Source: Acanthamoeba lenticulata
Taxonomy: Eukaryota > Discosea > Longamoebia > Acanthamoebidae
Assembly (NCBI GenBank): GCA_002179805.1
Contig: NAVB01002027.1
Span: 1-15,750 of the forward strand
Length of the DNA: 15,750 nucleotides
Reading direction: 5' to 3'
The translations under genes were made by a program, and so were the position numbers. Positions 7,901 to 15,750 of the stretch are shown piece by piece. The notes beneath the pieces were generated by a model. That model worked only from the letters and a program-made list of their open reading frames with translations. It had not been told where the DNA came from and did no database searches. Numbering within the stretch: the first letter of the stretch is position 1; each line of letters starts with the position of its first letter.

Positions 7901-10044
7901 CGAATGGTTTTGAGGGACTTCTTGACGCGATTTCTGATGCGGCGGTCACCAGCCACGTCACGCTCAAGGAACAGCGCAGCCGAGTTCTCGGCCTCCCACG
8001 ACGAGTCGATGTCGTCTTCATCTTCATCTTCCTCCTCCTTCTCCTCCTCCCCGACCGCTGCTGAGGAGTTGTCCTCGTGTCGGCGGCCAACACCAACGCG
8101 TCGGCCGGCCACCAGCTCGCTCGCCGCTCCGGAGGCATTGTTGTCCATGTCGGTGGTGTCCTCGTCGTCGCTGTCGAGGAGAAGGTCGAGCTGCTCCGGC
8201 CGCCGTCGCTGCTGTCGGCGCAGGTCTGTCAGCTCCGGCGGCGACGACCGCGACTTGGCGGCGCGATCGAGGAACGGCTTGGGCGGCCTGCGCGTGGACG
8301 CTCCCCCGGTGCTGCCGTTGCTTCGGCTGAGGAGCGGTTTCGGCTTGTCGCGCTCGAGCGCTGTTTCTGAAGGCGCCGCAACTGTTGATGTAGCCACTCG
8401 CCGGAGCCAGCCGGGCTGGAGCGGGGCCGACTTGGGCTTGGGCTTGTCCTTAACCGACGATGCCCGCGGCGCAGAGGCGCGGGCGCCAGCGCTGTCGTGT
8501 TCATCATCGACCTCAATTGTGTCGTCGAGCAGGTCGATCCGCTGAGCGGCCGGTTCCACAGTTGTCGTTGCCGACTTCTTGATAAGGAAGCGGTTGAGGT
8601 TCGCCTGAGTTTTGGCTGAGGTGGGGCTGGCGCCTGAGCTGCCGTGCGAGAAGTTGAGCCGCCTCCGCGCGGCGTCGGTCAGTGCGGCAGCCGCCGAGAC
8701 TGTCGGACGCGACTTCTTCGGCTGCCGGTCGGTAAGCAAGCTGGGCGACGAGCGCGGTGAGGGAAGCGCTCGCTTGCGCCGATCGACGGTCGTCGATGTT
8801 GTGACCGTACGTGACGTCGAAGTCGAAGCGGGGGCCACGGGCGAAGGCGAATCTATCGAGAGGGAGACGTGGCTCACATCCTCGTCCAGCGCCGCGGCCT
8901 CGGCCTCCATGTCATCACCGGTGGCTTCCATCTTCTTGCGCTTATGCAGTGGTGTGCCAGCTGCCGTTTCATCGCTGTGTCCGCTGCCGCCAAAGGGGAA
9001 CAAGCGAAAGCCGCAGTAAGAGGGCGAGCCCGCGGGCGAGCCAGTTTGGGGACTGCCGGGCGACGGGTTGGAGCAATTCGAGGGCGAGGCCGAGGCCGAG
9101 CGCAGGGGCGATGACGTGGGCGAGGCAGACGGCGAGCATAGGGGCGAGGACGGGGGTGGAGCCAACAACTGCTGCTGCTGCTGCTGCTGCGCGTAGTCTG
9201 AGGGGCGGAGGGTGGTATGCTGACGCTGGTAGGGCTGTGTGGGCGTGAGCGAGCACGGCGAGGGCGAAGGCGAGGGCGCCGACGATGGCGCCGGGGTGAA
9301 GGGCGAGGTCACGGCCTGGCGCAGCGGCTGCCTCGGTCCGAGAGGCGGCGTCGACGAGGGCCCTAAGGGCGACAGCATGCAGGGAGATGGCGGCGGGGCG
9401 GCCTTGGTCGCCTTGTAAGCGCTACGGCCCACACCGTAGGGTGAGTCCATAACCTCATGCCGACTTCCCTTGGTGGCGCTAGAGCCAGGGGCCGAGTTGG
9501 CTGATGTAGCCAAGGCGCTTGATGGACCGCCCTGACGCATCATAGTGCTGGATGATGAAAGAGCTTTGGGCGTGGCCTTCACCAGCACGTAGGGCTGCGT
9601 GTCCACGACGGGCGAGTTGGGGTAGTCGTGGCGATTCTCCTTCTCGCGTACACGCTGAATGCTGCGTAAATCGACGTTGCCGGCGCGAGTAGCGACAGCG
9701 GGCTTATCGCACATTCGCGAAGGAGGGAGCGCATCAAGCGCGTAGTCGGGCAGAGGGATGGTAGGTGCTTGTGAGTCGTCATCGTCGTAGGACTGGGAAT
9801 CAGGAGCAAGCTCGAAATTGCCTAGCGCTTCTGCAAAGTAGGGTTCAGTGTCGGCCTCAAAATCGTCATCTTCTTGCGTGCTCTCTTCTTCCATGACAGA
9901 CCGTGGCAAATCACGATCAAGAGGCGGAGCAGCGCGAATGGATTTGCTCGATACAGTTCCACCTGCTCGGGGCAAGAACTCTGCATCGCGAGAAATCCCT
10001 GGGATGGGACGAAGAATGTCGTCGTCCTCATCCAGTTCTGCCAT
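3999..10044 (-). CDS. RAD5: RAD5/HLTF-like SNF2 helicase with embedded RING E3 (14 exons)
   Basis: Exons on the minus strand: 10044-7516, 7437-7324, 7189-6985, 6908-6794, 6693-6590, 6504-6423, 6345-6282, 6198-6066, 5991-5907, 5833-4816, 4729-4532, 4450-4420, 4320-4199, 4106-3999. All phases agree, giving 1635 residues. Residues 1-843 are disordered with a PIP-like box and SIM-like motifs. The first helicase lobe has GGILADAMGLGKT (869-881), LDEAH (993-997) and LTGTPIQN (about 1021-1028). The line FYDTLFKNAQ...ILELLLRLRQCC matches plant RAD5 closely. The RING is at 1297-1343. The second lobe has LIFSQF (1483), RLDGS, SLKTGNCGLNL, MDPWWNP and QAIDRAHRLGQ (1567-1577). Family role: PCNA polyubiquitination and fork remodelling in DNA damage tolerance. 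No HIRAN domain is visible. Odd points: the LQ-to-LRRT spacing is short, and the exon 6 donor could be 6425 instead of 6422 (WWN versus WWWN). The alternative ATG at 10158 would add 38 residues. Confidence 0.95.
4902..4928 (-). repeat. (CAG)9 coding repeat, polyGln tract in the RAD5-like protein
   Basis: CTG repeats on the plus strand read CAG on the coding strand and, with adjoining codons, encode ten Gln flanked by a QQHQH stretch. The tract lies between the RING and the second helicase lobe, where length variation is probably tolerated. Confidence 0.85.
5195..5333 (-). other. RING finger within the RAD5-like gene
   Basis: This segment encodes residues 1297-1343: C1297-x2-C1300-x12-C1313-x-H1315-x2-C1318-x2-C1321-x16-C1338-x4-C1343. 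All eight zinc ligands are present in C3HC4 order, in the position typical of RAD5, HLTF and RAD16, between the two helicase lobes. The final pair reads CPVQDC instead of the usual CPVC. Confidence 0.88.
6247..6274 (+). repeat. (TTTTG)5 tract in a RAD5-like intron
   Basis: This pentanucleotide run lies in the 83-bp intron 6199-6281, within 10 bp of its donor. It is a likely length-variable site in non-coding DNA. Confidence 0.7.
8587..8607 (-). other. PIP-box-like motif in the RAD5-like N-terminus
   Basis: Codes for QANLNRFL (residues 480-487) followed by IKK. It fits the PCNA-binding pattern Q-x-x-[ILM]-x-x-aromatic-x with a basic tail, but has Leu in place of the second aromatic residue. 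It is embedded in disordered Ser/Ala-rich sequence, as PIP boxes usually are. Confidence 0.5.
9169..9189 (-). repeat. (CAG)7 coding repeat in the RAD5-like N-terminus
   Basis: Encodes seven consecutive Gln in a Ser/Pro-rich disordered stretch of exon 1. It is a second CAG run in the same gene. Confidence 0.8.
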
Positions 10045-10137
10045 TGCGCCTCTCCCCTCTCGCGCCTCACCCCTCCTCGTCAGGTCCAAATCGAATTGTC
10101 TGCCCGACCTTTCAAGCACCGAAATTTTGCCAGCGTC

Positions 10138-10150
10138 TTTCCCGCCAAAA
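10138..10150. promoter_or_regulatory. E2F/DP-type site upstream of the RAD5-like gene
   Basis: TTTCCCGCCAAAA on the plus strand (TTTTGGCGGGAAA on the coding strand) contains an exact TTTSSCGC E2F core about 95 bp upstream of the chosen ATG. E2F commonly controls S-phase and DNA repair genes. If the alternative ATG at 10158 is used, the site would be inside coding sequence. No binding data can be seen from sequence. Confidence 0.5.
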
Positions 10151-10292
10151 CCGCACATCGCACAACAGCTGTTGCCCAATGTTTGTGTGCGACAACCCTC
10201 ATGATCCGAAGTCCATACTCTTTTGTGTATTTGAGAAAAACAGAATGACATAAATAAGCAGCTTGTTCGTATGAAAATTGTGTAGCGTGCGC

Positions 10293-12622
10293 CTAGTGAT
10301 GGTAGGGCGCCTCGTAGTAGGGCCGGCCCGACAAGCAAGACGGGCATGGGCAAGGGTGGTTGCTCGTGGAGGAGGGTGGCGGAAAGGCAGAGGGAGACGG
10401 CGCAAAGGTCGACGGCAGTGGAAACGAGGGCAGCGACGCGTGCGCAGACGGCGACGAAGAGGACGAGGAAGCAGGGCTCGAGCTGTGGTGGAACGAAGGG
10501 GGAGAGGGCAAGTAGCGCGACTGCAGCGAGGACGAACCCGAAGGGTGAGGAGGAAGAGGAGGATGCGAGGCGAAGCCTGATGATGGCAGTCCGTAAGGAG
10601 AGGAAGAAGACAAAAATGCGTGGCTGGGCAGGGGTGGCGGCCGCCACACGGCCGACGTCGTGGACGACGAGTAGGACATGGCCAGCGCCGCTCCGCTGTC
10701 GAGGAAGGGCGCGGGCGTGAAGCCGGCGTAGTGCGACGACGCCGGCTCGCTGCCATGAGGCCCTGTGGCGTAATCGTAGGGCGGGAGGTGCGGCAGCGGC
10801 GGCGGCGGCCCCGGTTGGCTGCCGGGGCGGTCGCCGGCCACGTAATAGCCATCGGCCGGGAGCGTCCAGTCGCGCCAGAAGGGGTCGGGCAGAGGTCCTT
10901 GTCCGTGTCCGCCGCCACCAGCGACGTGGTCGCCTGGCAGGCTGTGGATGCCGTCAGTCGCCTGGCGCGGGCGCTGGCTCTTGGGCCGGCCGACGCCGTC
11001 GTCCTCTTCGGCCTCGTTGTCGTCGTCATCTTCGTGGAGGCTGCCGTGAGTGCCATCGCTCTCGCCCTCGGGCACGTAGTCGCTGTCGTCGCTGCCGCGC
11101 TTGACCTCCTTCTTGACGACGGTCTTGCGCGGTCGCTTGGTCGTGGCTGGCGAACCAGACTGCGCCTCGCTGTTCTTGGGCTTGCCTCCGCCCTGCCGGC
11201 CGCCGATCTTCTTGTCCTGGAATTCGAGTCGGAGGCGCTCGGCCTCCTCGCGCTCCTCCTGCTTGATAGGCACCACTCGCGGCTGGCCCGAGGCGTCAAA
11301 GTACTCGCGCACGCGCTCAAGGCCGTCGTAGTGGGCGTTGATGCGGCGGTTGATGCGCCTCCGGCGGTACTTGAGATCGGGGAAAGTGCGCTTGATCACC
11401 TTGCCAAACACCGACGGCGAGAAAAGACAAGGCGTGCCGCTGTTGGTGCACATGTTGCTGTAGTCCTGGTAGACACAGCGCTTGGTGAGCGACGTCTCCC
11501 CGCCAAGTCGGTAGCTTCGCTTCAACCTGCACCGAGCACACACATCCTGGTTAGACAAGGAAAAATAGAAAGAAAAAACATCATCGATCGACATAAACAG
11601 ACGTCAACACAGGAACAAGCCTCATGAGACAGATCGGCCGAGGAACTTTTCCACGACAGCTTCTTGCCGCGGCAGGAATTTCCGGATTTCTTGGGCGACA
11701 GGGGTTATCTAGACAACGCACGTGCCGGCTCAGTCCGCCGGCAAGCACACGTACACGGACGGCTACGCGTGCTGGGCTGCCGCTACACGAACGCCACAGC
11801 AAAAGAGAGGGGAGACATGGAGGATCTCTGGCCTCTTGTGGCGCAGTGAGGGAGAAGATGATCATGAAGTGGGTGGCCCCAAAACAAAGGGGGAAGATCA
11901 GGTTGTTTTTGCGTCGTCGTATCAGGTCTGACCGTCAACGAGGAACGGCCGCATCAAAGCCAAAAGGCGCAAAAACGCCCTCAACGGCATCCCTTTTGAA
12001 TCCAAACTGACCTCAAGGCACGGAGAGAGAGAGAGAGAGATAGAGGCGTAACGTACCAGAGCATGACCTGGTAAAAGTGTAGTTTTCGCTGTAGGTCATC
12101 GATGTTGTGCTCCTTCTTGCCGTCTGCACCTGCTTCGCTGGCTGCCGCGGCTAGCGTCGATGTGAAGTGCAAGATCTTGTCATCTAGCATGGCCATGTCG
12201 TAGTCGGGTCCTGCAGAGTCGATCGAGATAGTGGACGCAGAAGATGACACCGAAGCTTTCGGTGAACTGCTGGACGAGATAGTAGAGGACGATGTAGAGG
12301 CCGACGAAGGGGGGTAGTAGGCATCGTAGATCGTCGTCGACGAGGAGCTGTAGTGGCCATTGGCTGGTTGGTTGACCTCGGCGTAGTCGTCAAGTCGGAG
12401 CTCCTTGGTGGTGTGGTAGGAAGAGAGGTCGTCGACGGGCCGCAAGAGCGGGGGCGGCAGATGTGGCCTTGGTGTCGAGATCGAAGAGGATGAGGATGTC
12501 GATGGGCCTAGTGAGACGCCGAAGTTAGGCGAGGCGCCGAGGCGAGGATTATAAATCGTTTGTTCTGGACTGCTGTCGCCGCTGTGGTGCACATCGGTTT
12601 GGCAACCGCCCGGGCTGTTCAT
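10293..12622 (-). CDS. RFX-type DNA-binding transcription factor (2 exons)
   Basis: Exons 12622-12057 and 11526-10293 give 599 residues. The RFX winged-helix domain covers about 185-260 and is assembled across the splice: MLWLKRSYRLGGETSLTKR, then VYQDYSNMC, then SVFGKVIKRTFPDLKYRRRR, ending AHYDGL. It matches the family pattern W-L...SL-x-R-x-x-[LV]Y-x-x-Y...S-x-FGK-x-I...F-x-x-L-x-x-RR...HY-x-G-L without gaps. Before it is a Ser-rich region and a short predicted helix (NIDDLQRKLHFYQVM). After it come a charged helix-prone stretch, an acidic run, an AT-hook-like GRPKSQRPRQ (368-377) and a long Pro/Ser-rich tail. No RFX dimerisation domain is recognised. The frame stays open upstream of 12622 to an acceptor-like AG at 12667, so a further 5' exon may exist. 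It lies tandem to the RAD5-like gene, 248 bp upstream of it. Confidence 0.85.
11723..11743. repeat. Inverted repeat in the RFX intron
   Basis: TGCCGGC and GCCGGCA form a perfect 7-bp stem around the 7-nt loop TCAGTCC. It lies in non-coding sequence and its function is unknown. Confidence 0.5.
12023..12040 (+). repeat. (GA)9 dinucleotide tract
   Basis: On the RFX coding strand this is a (TC)9 pyrimidine run starting about 16 nt after the donor of the 530-bp intron. Confidence 0.85.
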
Positions 12623-13497
12623 GGAACGTGGTTTGTGAAGGTGTGTGGCCTCTACTGGCTCGTTGCCTGTGTTGCAGAAGAAGAAGATTAGCCTCAGATA
12701 TTAAGAAAAAAAGGAAGAGAAAAATGAAACTTGCGACACAAAACGACAGACAAGAAAAGAACGAAGCCGGCCAGCACATGAAGATGTAGGAAGAATCAAC
12801 ATCTTTTCTTGTTTTTCATCTCTGCAGCTCTCTTCTTCATCTCTCTACTTCTTGCTCCTCTTCGTTTTGTGGGGGGTGAGGTGCGCTGGAGGTTGACCGG
12901 GCGCAGTGTGCTTAGGTACCAAAAAGAGTTGCGGGGTTCACTAAGCGGTGGGTTCTCTACACACAGGGGCTCAGTCAAGCTCTGCTTGTTTCTGTGCCGT
13001 GCTCACACGAAAGGCCGCGATTTGTTTGGCTAGCGGAAGGTCCGGGTTTTGCTGTGGCCGTTGTCTGTCTACAGGTGGGCCTAAGGCACCCCAGGAGACT
13101 ACCCAGGGCAAAGGCGAGGGTTTTGGCCGCGGCATTAGCGACGACCTTTGCCCTACGTACATCCTGCTCTGGGGGCCCGCCACTATCTGTCACCAGCAGG
13201 GTTCAGTGCCCAGCCTTCCTCCACTCCCACCTTGTTTTCGTCTTCCTCAGCGACTTGTTCGTTTCCGCCCCAACTCATTGGGCCAATGGCTTCCAATGTT
13301 CTTTCCTTAAAAAAGATTTACCCGAAAGGTCCGATGGCCAGTAATAGGCCGGCGGGTACGGAACTGTTGCAGGGAGAGCGAGGATTGGCAATTCTCACTT
13401 TTTCCTCGGTCCCGTGAGAAGGTGAAGGCCTGTAACTCCAGATCGTCCCCTAACACTGTATGTGCGGCGCCGATCAGCAGCCACATCATGGCATCTC
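12623..13497. other. Intergenic stretch without a convincing gene
   Basis: This holds the upstream region of the RFX gene and the 3' flank of the next gene. An acceptor-like CTGCAACACAG ends at 12667 on the minus strand, in frame with the RFX start, so part may be a 5' leader with an intron. At 13275-13363 (minus) a possible extra last exon of the neighbouring gene is open. A minus-strand segment at about 13050-13185 reads like protein (AKVVANAAAKTLAFALGSLL) but has no clear start or splice partners. One TTGGGCCAA palindrome is present. Confidence 0.45.
13278..13286. repeat. TTGGNCCAA palindrome, copy 4
   Basis: TTGGGCCAA within CATTGGGCCAATGG: two inverted CCAAT boxes one base apart, in the 3' flank of the right-most gene. 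Confidence 0.4.
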
Positions 13498-15750
13498 TCA
13501 CACACCTGGGCGGTTGGCATCTCCTCCTCCTCCAGAGTGCGGGGCGCTCTTGGGCTTGCCCAGCAGGAAAGCGGGCGGAAAGCTCGGGGAAGGCGCCGCC
13601 GCAGCAAAGGGCAGGGCCATTGATGAGGATGATGACGGCATGACAGGCGGCCAAGACGACGGCGCCTGGTCCCCCCTGCTTGATGGGGATGACGAGGAGG
13701 AAGAAGAGAAGGGCAGCGGCAGGACCGGGCCTGATGAGGCAGCTGTGGCCGTCGGAGGGGACGGATGGCCATAGAGCGGTAATGGCATCGGGGCCGAGAC
13801 CGAGGACGTTGGGGTCGCCGCCGACGACCAGGACGGCGAGAAGAAGGGCTGCGGTGGCGAAGAGTCTGGCGAGAAGAGGCCAGCGCCGCCCGACAGCGGC
13901 GGGAGACGATCGCCTCCACCACCGCCACCACCATAGGTCGAGTAGATGTCGTGCGCGTAGAGAGACGAAGAGGAAAAAGGCGGGAGCGTTTGTGTAGGAA
14001 ATGGAAGATGGTGTTGATGCTGCTGCTGCTGTTGGTGTTGGTGATGTTGGTGTTGGTGGTTAAAGTTGTGCGAGTAGTGGAGTTGAGGAGGATGTAGCGA
14101 GTCGTAGTTGGGCGACGCTGGCCAGGTCGACTGCTGCGTCAGCAGGGGAGGGCCGTCACCATAGCGCGCCATGGCCCCGTAGAACCGGTGGTTCTCCGCA
14201 TCGAGCACGCCGTGCTCCAGCTCGGACGTGAACGACGAGAAGGAGGACGACGACGTTGTTGTTGTCGTCGACGAGGAAGACGACGAGGACGAAGAGGGGA
14301 AGAACGACGGGGCCGAGAGGTGTCGCTCGCCAGACTCCTCGAGCGCTTCATTCCGCCACAGCGCGAGGTCATGCTGCTGCAGGGCCGACGGCCAGTAGTG
14401 GTTTGGCAACGAGCCCGAGTGGTGCGGCGCATGGCCGTGCGCCAACGCGGTGGCGTAGGACGAGTCCCGGTGCTGTTGTTGCTGCTGCGGCTGTGGCGGC
14501 GGCGACGTCCACGACGAGGTCGATGACGACGACGATGACGAAGAAGAGGAGGAGGCCGCGGGCTGCGGCGGAGGGCGCGACGTCAGCGACTTGGCCGACG
14601 CAGCTGTGGCGCCCGGCGTGGCGGGGCCTGAGGGCGGCGACGGCGCCACCGACGGCAGGCCACACGAGTTCGGCGAAGAATAGGCGTCGGCGGGCTGCGA
14701 CAAGACAGTGGAGGAGGACCCAGAGGGCCCAGCAGCGCTGCTGCCGCTGCCCTCGGCAAAGGGCGTGGCGAGGATGTTGACGGGCGTGCGCATGGCGCGG
14801 AGGCACATGAGCTCCTCGTGCTCCTTGCTCGCGCTGGCCGGGATGCGCATGTAAAACGTCTGACCTGCCATGAGCTGCGCGTTGACGGCGTCGACCGAAA
14901 AGGTGCCCGTGTCACCGCCGTTCCGTTGCAAAGTGTCTGTAGAGCATTGGTTGTAACCGCATAAAATTTGCCATATATGCGCTGTGAACATATGTTGCGA
15001 TGCAGATCGGAGACAAGAACACCATGGCAACCAGTCGGACCGCTTGCGCCAACAAAAAAAAAACACGTGCTAACTACAAAGCAAAACAACAGTAGACTTG
15101 GGAGAGGAGACGAACCCACGAAGCTCTCTGGCGCGATGTCGTCAGCAGGACAAAGGCCCACGCCCGAGATCACTGGTCGGAAAACAAGGAAAACAAAACA
15201 AAAACCAAAAGCAAACAAAAGAGCAAATCCAAAATAAAAAAAAGTCCAAGCAGAGACGTGAGCTGGCGTCAACAACAGAACAAGGTCGTGTGTGTGTGTA
15301 CGAACCACGAGTGGACGGAATATTGCGTCGGGGCGCACCGACAGTTTCAACGATCAGCCTGTGAGCCCATGGACCATACTGGTAGTAGAACTGGGCAAGT
15401 CCGCTGGTGAGTGACGTATGAAAGGCGCAGCGCTTTGTTCTTCACGTGAAGCCAAGCTACAAGACAAACCTGGTCGCCGCTGTCCTTGACAATGTAGGCC
15501 AGCCTGATGCGGCTGTCCGAGAGCGAAGGCAACTCGTCCTTGTGGTGCTTTGCGATTGGTACGCCATCGCTGGTGAGGAACTGTGACGTAGGTTGCAAGG
15601 CACTCACTTCGTCAGCAAGGCCTTGGGTGATGAAATGATCATGAGGAGCGGGACATGCAACAGGTTCCACGTGGCGTACCATGTACTTCAGGCTGTCCTC
15701 CCAGCCCATGATCGCTTGTAGCGTCTTGTGCAGCTTGACCAAGGGCATAG
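13498..15750 (-). CDS. Unrecognised protein with Ser/Gln/His-rich tail, possible transcription regulator (partial, 5 exons in window)
   Basis: Not recognised. Minus-strand exons: 15750-15680, 15580-15470, 15390-15339, 15172-15116, 14936-13498. All phases agree, giving about 575 residues in the window. The 57-bp exon at 15172-15116 is less certain; skipping it keeps the frame. Residues 1-156 look folded and beta-rich: SRIRLAYIVKDSGDQ, then FYYQYGPWAHRLIVETV, then VISGVGLCPADD, then FSVDAVNAQLMAGQTFYMRI and LRAMRTPVNILATP. The rest is low-complexity Ser, Pro, Gln and His, including a HQHQHHQHQQQQQHQHH-type tract. A small all-beta domain followed by such a tail is typical of transcription factors, but no family is claimed. 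The ATG at 15748 sits at the edge and may be internal. The C-terminus may also splice on (see findings). Confidence 0.7.
15022..15031. promoter_or_regulatory. RFX X-box half site
   Basis: CCATGGCAAC equals ten contiguous bases of the RFX X-box consensus GTTGCCATGGCAAC; the other half does not match. It lies in an intron of the right-most gene, about 2.4 kb from the start of the RFX gene. A functional link is speculative. Confidence 0.25.

Larger units (their letters stand above)
11527..12056 (-). other. Long (530-bp) intron inside the RFX domain
   Basis: Donor GTACGT and acceptor GGTGCAG split the Trp codon at the start of the RFX domain. Alignment to the family leaves no room for a middle exon. 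The intron is several times longer than most others here. Its centre (about 11640-11870) is GC-rich and open on the plus strand. It also holds a hairpin (11723-11743) and a (GA)9 run. Confidence 0.8.

Noticed and set aside
7517..8545. A 342-residue plus-strand Ser-rich frame opposite the RAD5-like N-terminus
   Set aside because: It is a shadow of the minus-strand exon, which runs in phase into the SNF2 exons. The plus frame has no domain.
10045..10647. Upstream in-frame extension of the RAD5-like protein to an ATG near 10647
   Set aside because: It would run through the RFX stop and 3' region and contains no conserved sequence. The ATG at 10044, or at most 10158, is more likely.
10620..11627. 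A 335-residue plus-strand Ala/Val/Leu-rich frame opposite the RFX exon
   Set aside because: Composition is that expected from the reverse complement of Ser/Pro/Asp-rich coding DNA. It also crosses the RFX splice site.
12975..13193. Minus-strand frame with an Ala-rich helix-like stretch
   Set aside because: No convincing start, splice sites or homology. It was kept only as a remark in the intergenic entry.
1..15750. tRNA, rRNA, transposon, CRISPR or viral insertion
   Set aside because: No tRNA B-box-like pattern with a fitting cloverleaf, no transposase or reverse transcriptase motifs, no long terminal or inverted repeats, and no spaced repeats were found by eye.

Overview
The window looks like nuclear DNA of a free-living amoebozoan, most likely Acanthamoeba or a close relative. 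This is inferred from gene content and style, not from a database match. Coding DNA is GC-rich. Introns are mostly 73-180 bp and follow GT-AG, with an unusual GTAC-type donor. The genes mix a hybrid histidine kinase, an F-box/ankyrin protein, an RFX-type transcription factor and a plant-like RAD5 helicase. No tRNA, rRNA, mobile element or CRISPR array was found.

Layout. 1-1304 (+) is the 3' part of a hybrid histidine kinase: the end of the ATPase domain, a Ser-rich linker, and a receiver domain split by one intron. It converges on an F-box/ankyrin gene at 1431-2876 (-), with 126 bp between the stops and a poly(A) signal for each strand. A possible small mitochondrial or membrane protein lies at 3098-3445 (-). 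3446-3998 shows no gene. 3999-10044 (-) is a 14-exon SNF2/RING/helicase gene of the RAD5/HLTF family (1635 aa as assembled here), with an E2F-type site just upstream. 10293-12622 (-) is a divergent RFX protein whose DNA-binding domain is split by a 530-bp intron. 12623-13497 has no convincing gene. 13498-15750 (-) is the 3' part of an unrecognised gene: about 155 residues of ordered, multi-exon sequence followed by a long Ser/Pro/Gln/His-rich tail, resembling a transcription regulator.

How the genes fit together. They do not form one pathway. The RAD5-like protein should act in PCNA-linked DNA damage tolerance: a PIP-like box and two SUMO-interaction-like motifs sit in its disordered N-terminus. 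The two neighbouring minus-strand genes look like regulators of transcription. The kinase belongs to two-component signalling and the F-box protein to ubiquitin-ligase substrate choice.

Most worth a second look: the RAD5-like protein with no visible HIRAN domain and a RING whose last cysteine pair is spaced as in RBR ligases; the RFX protein with an altered wing; the unknown gene at the right edge; the GTAC donor bias; and four TTGGNCCAA palindromes confined to non-coding DNA.
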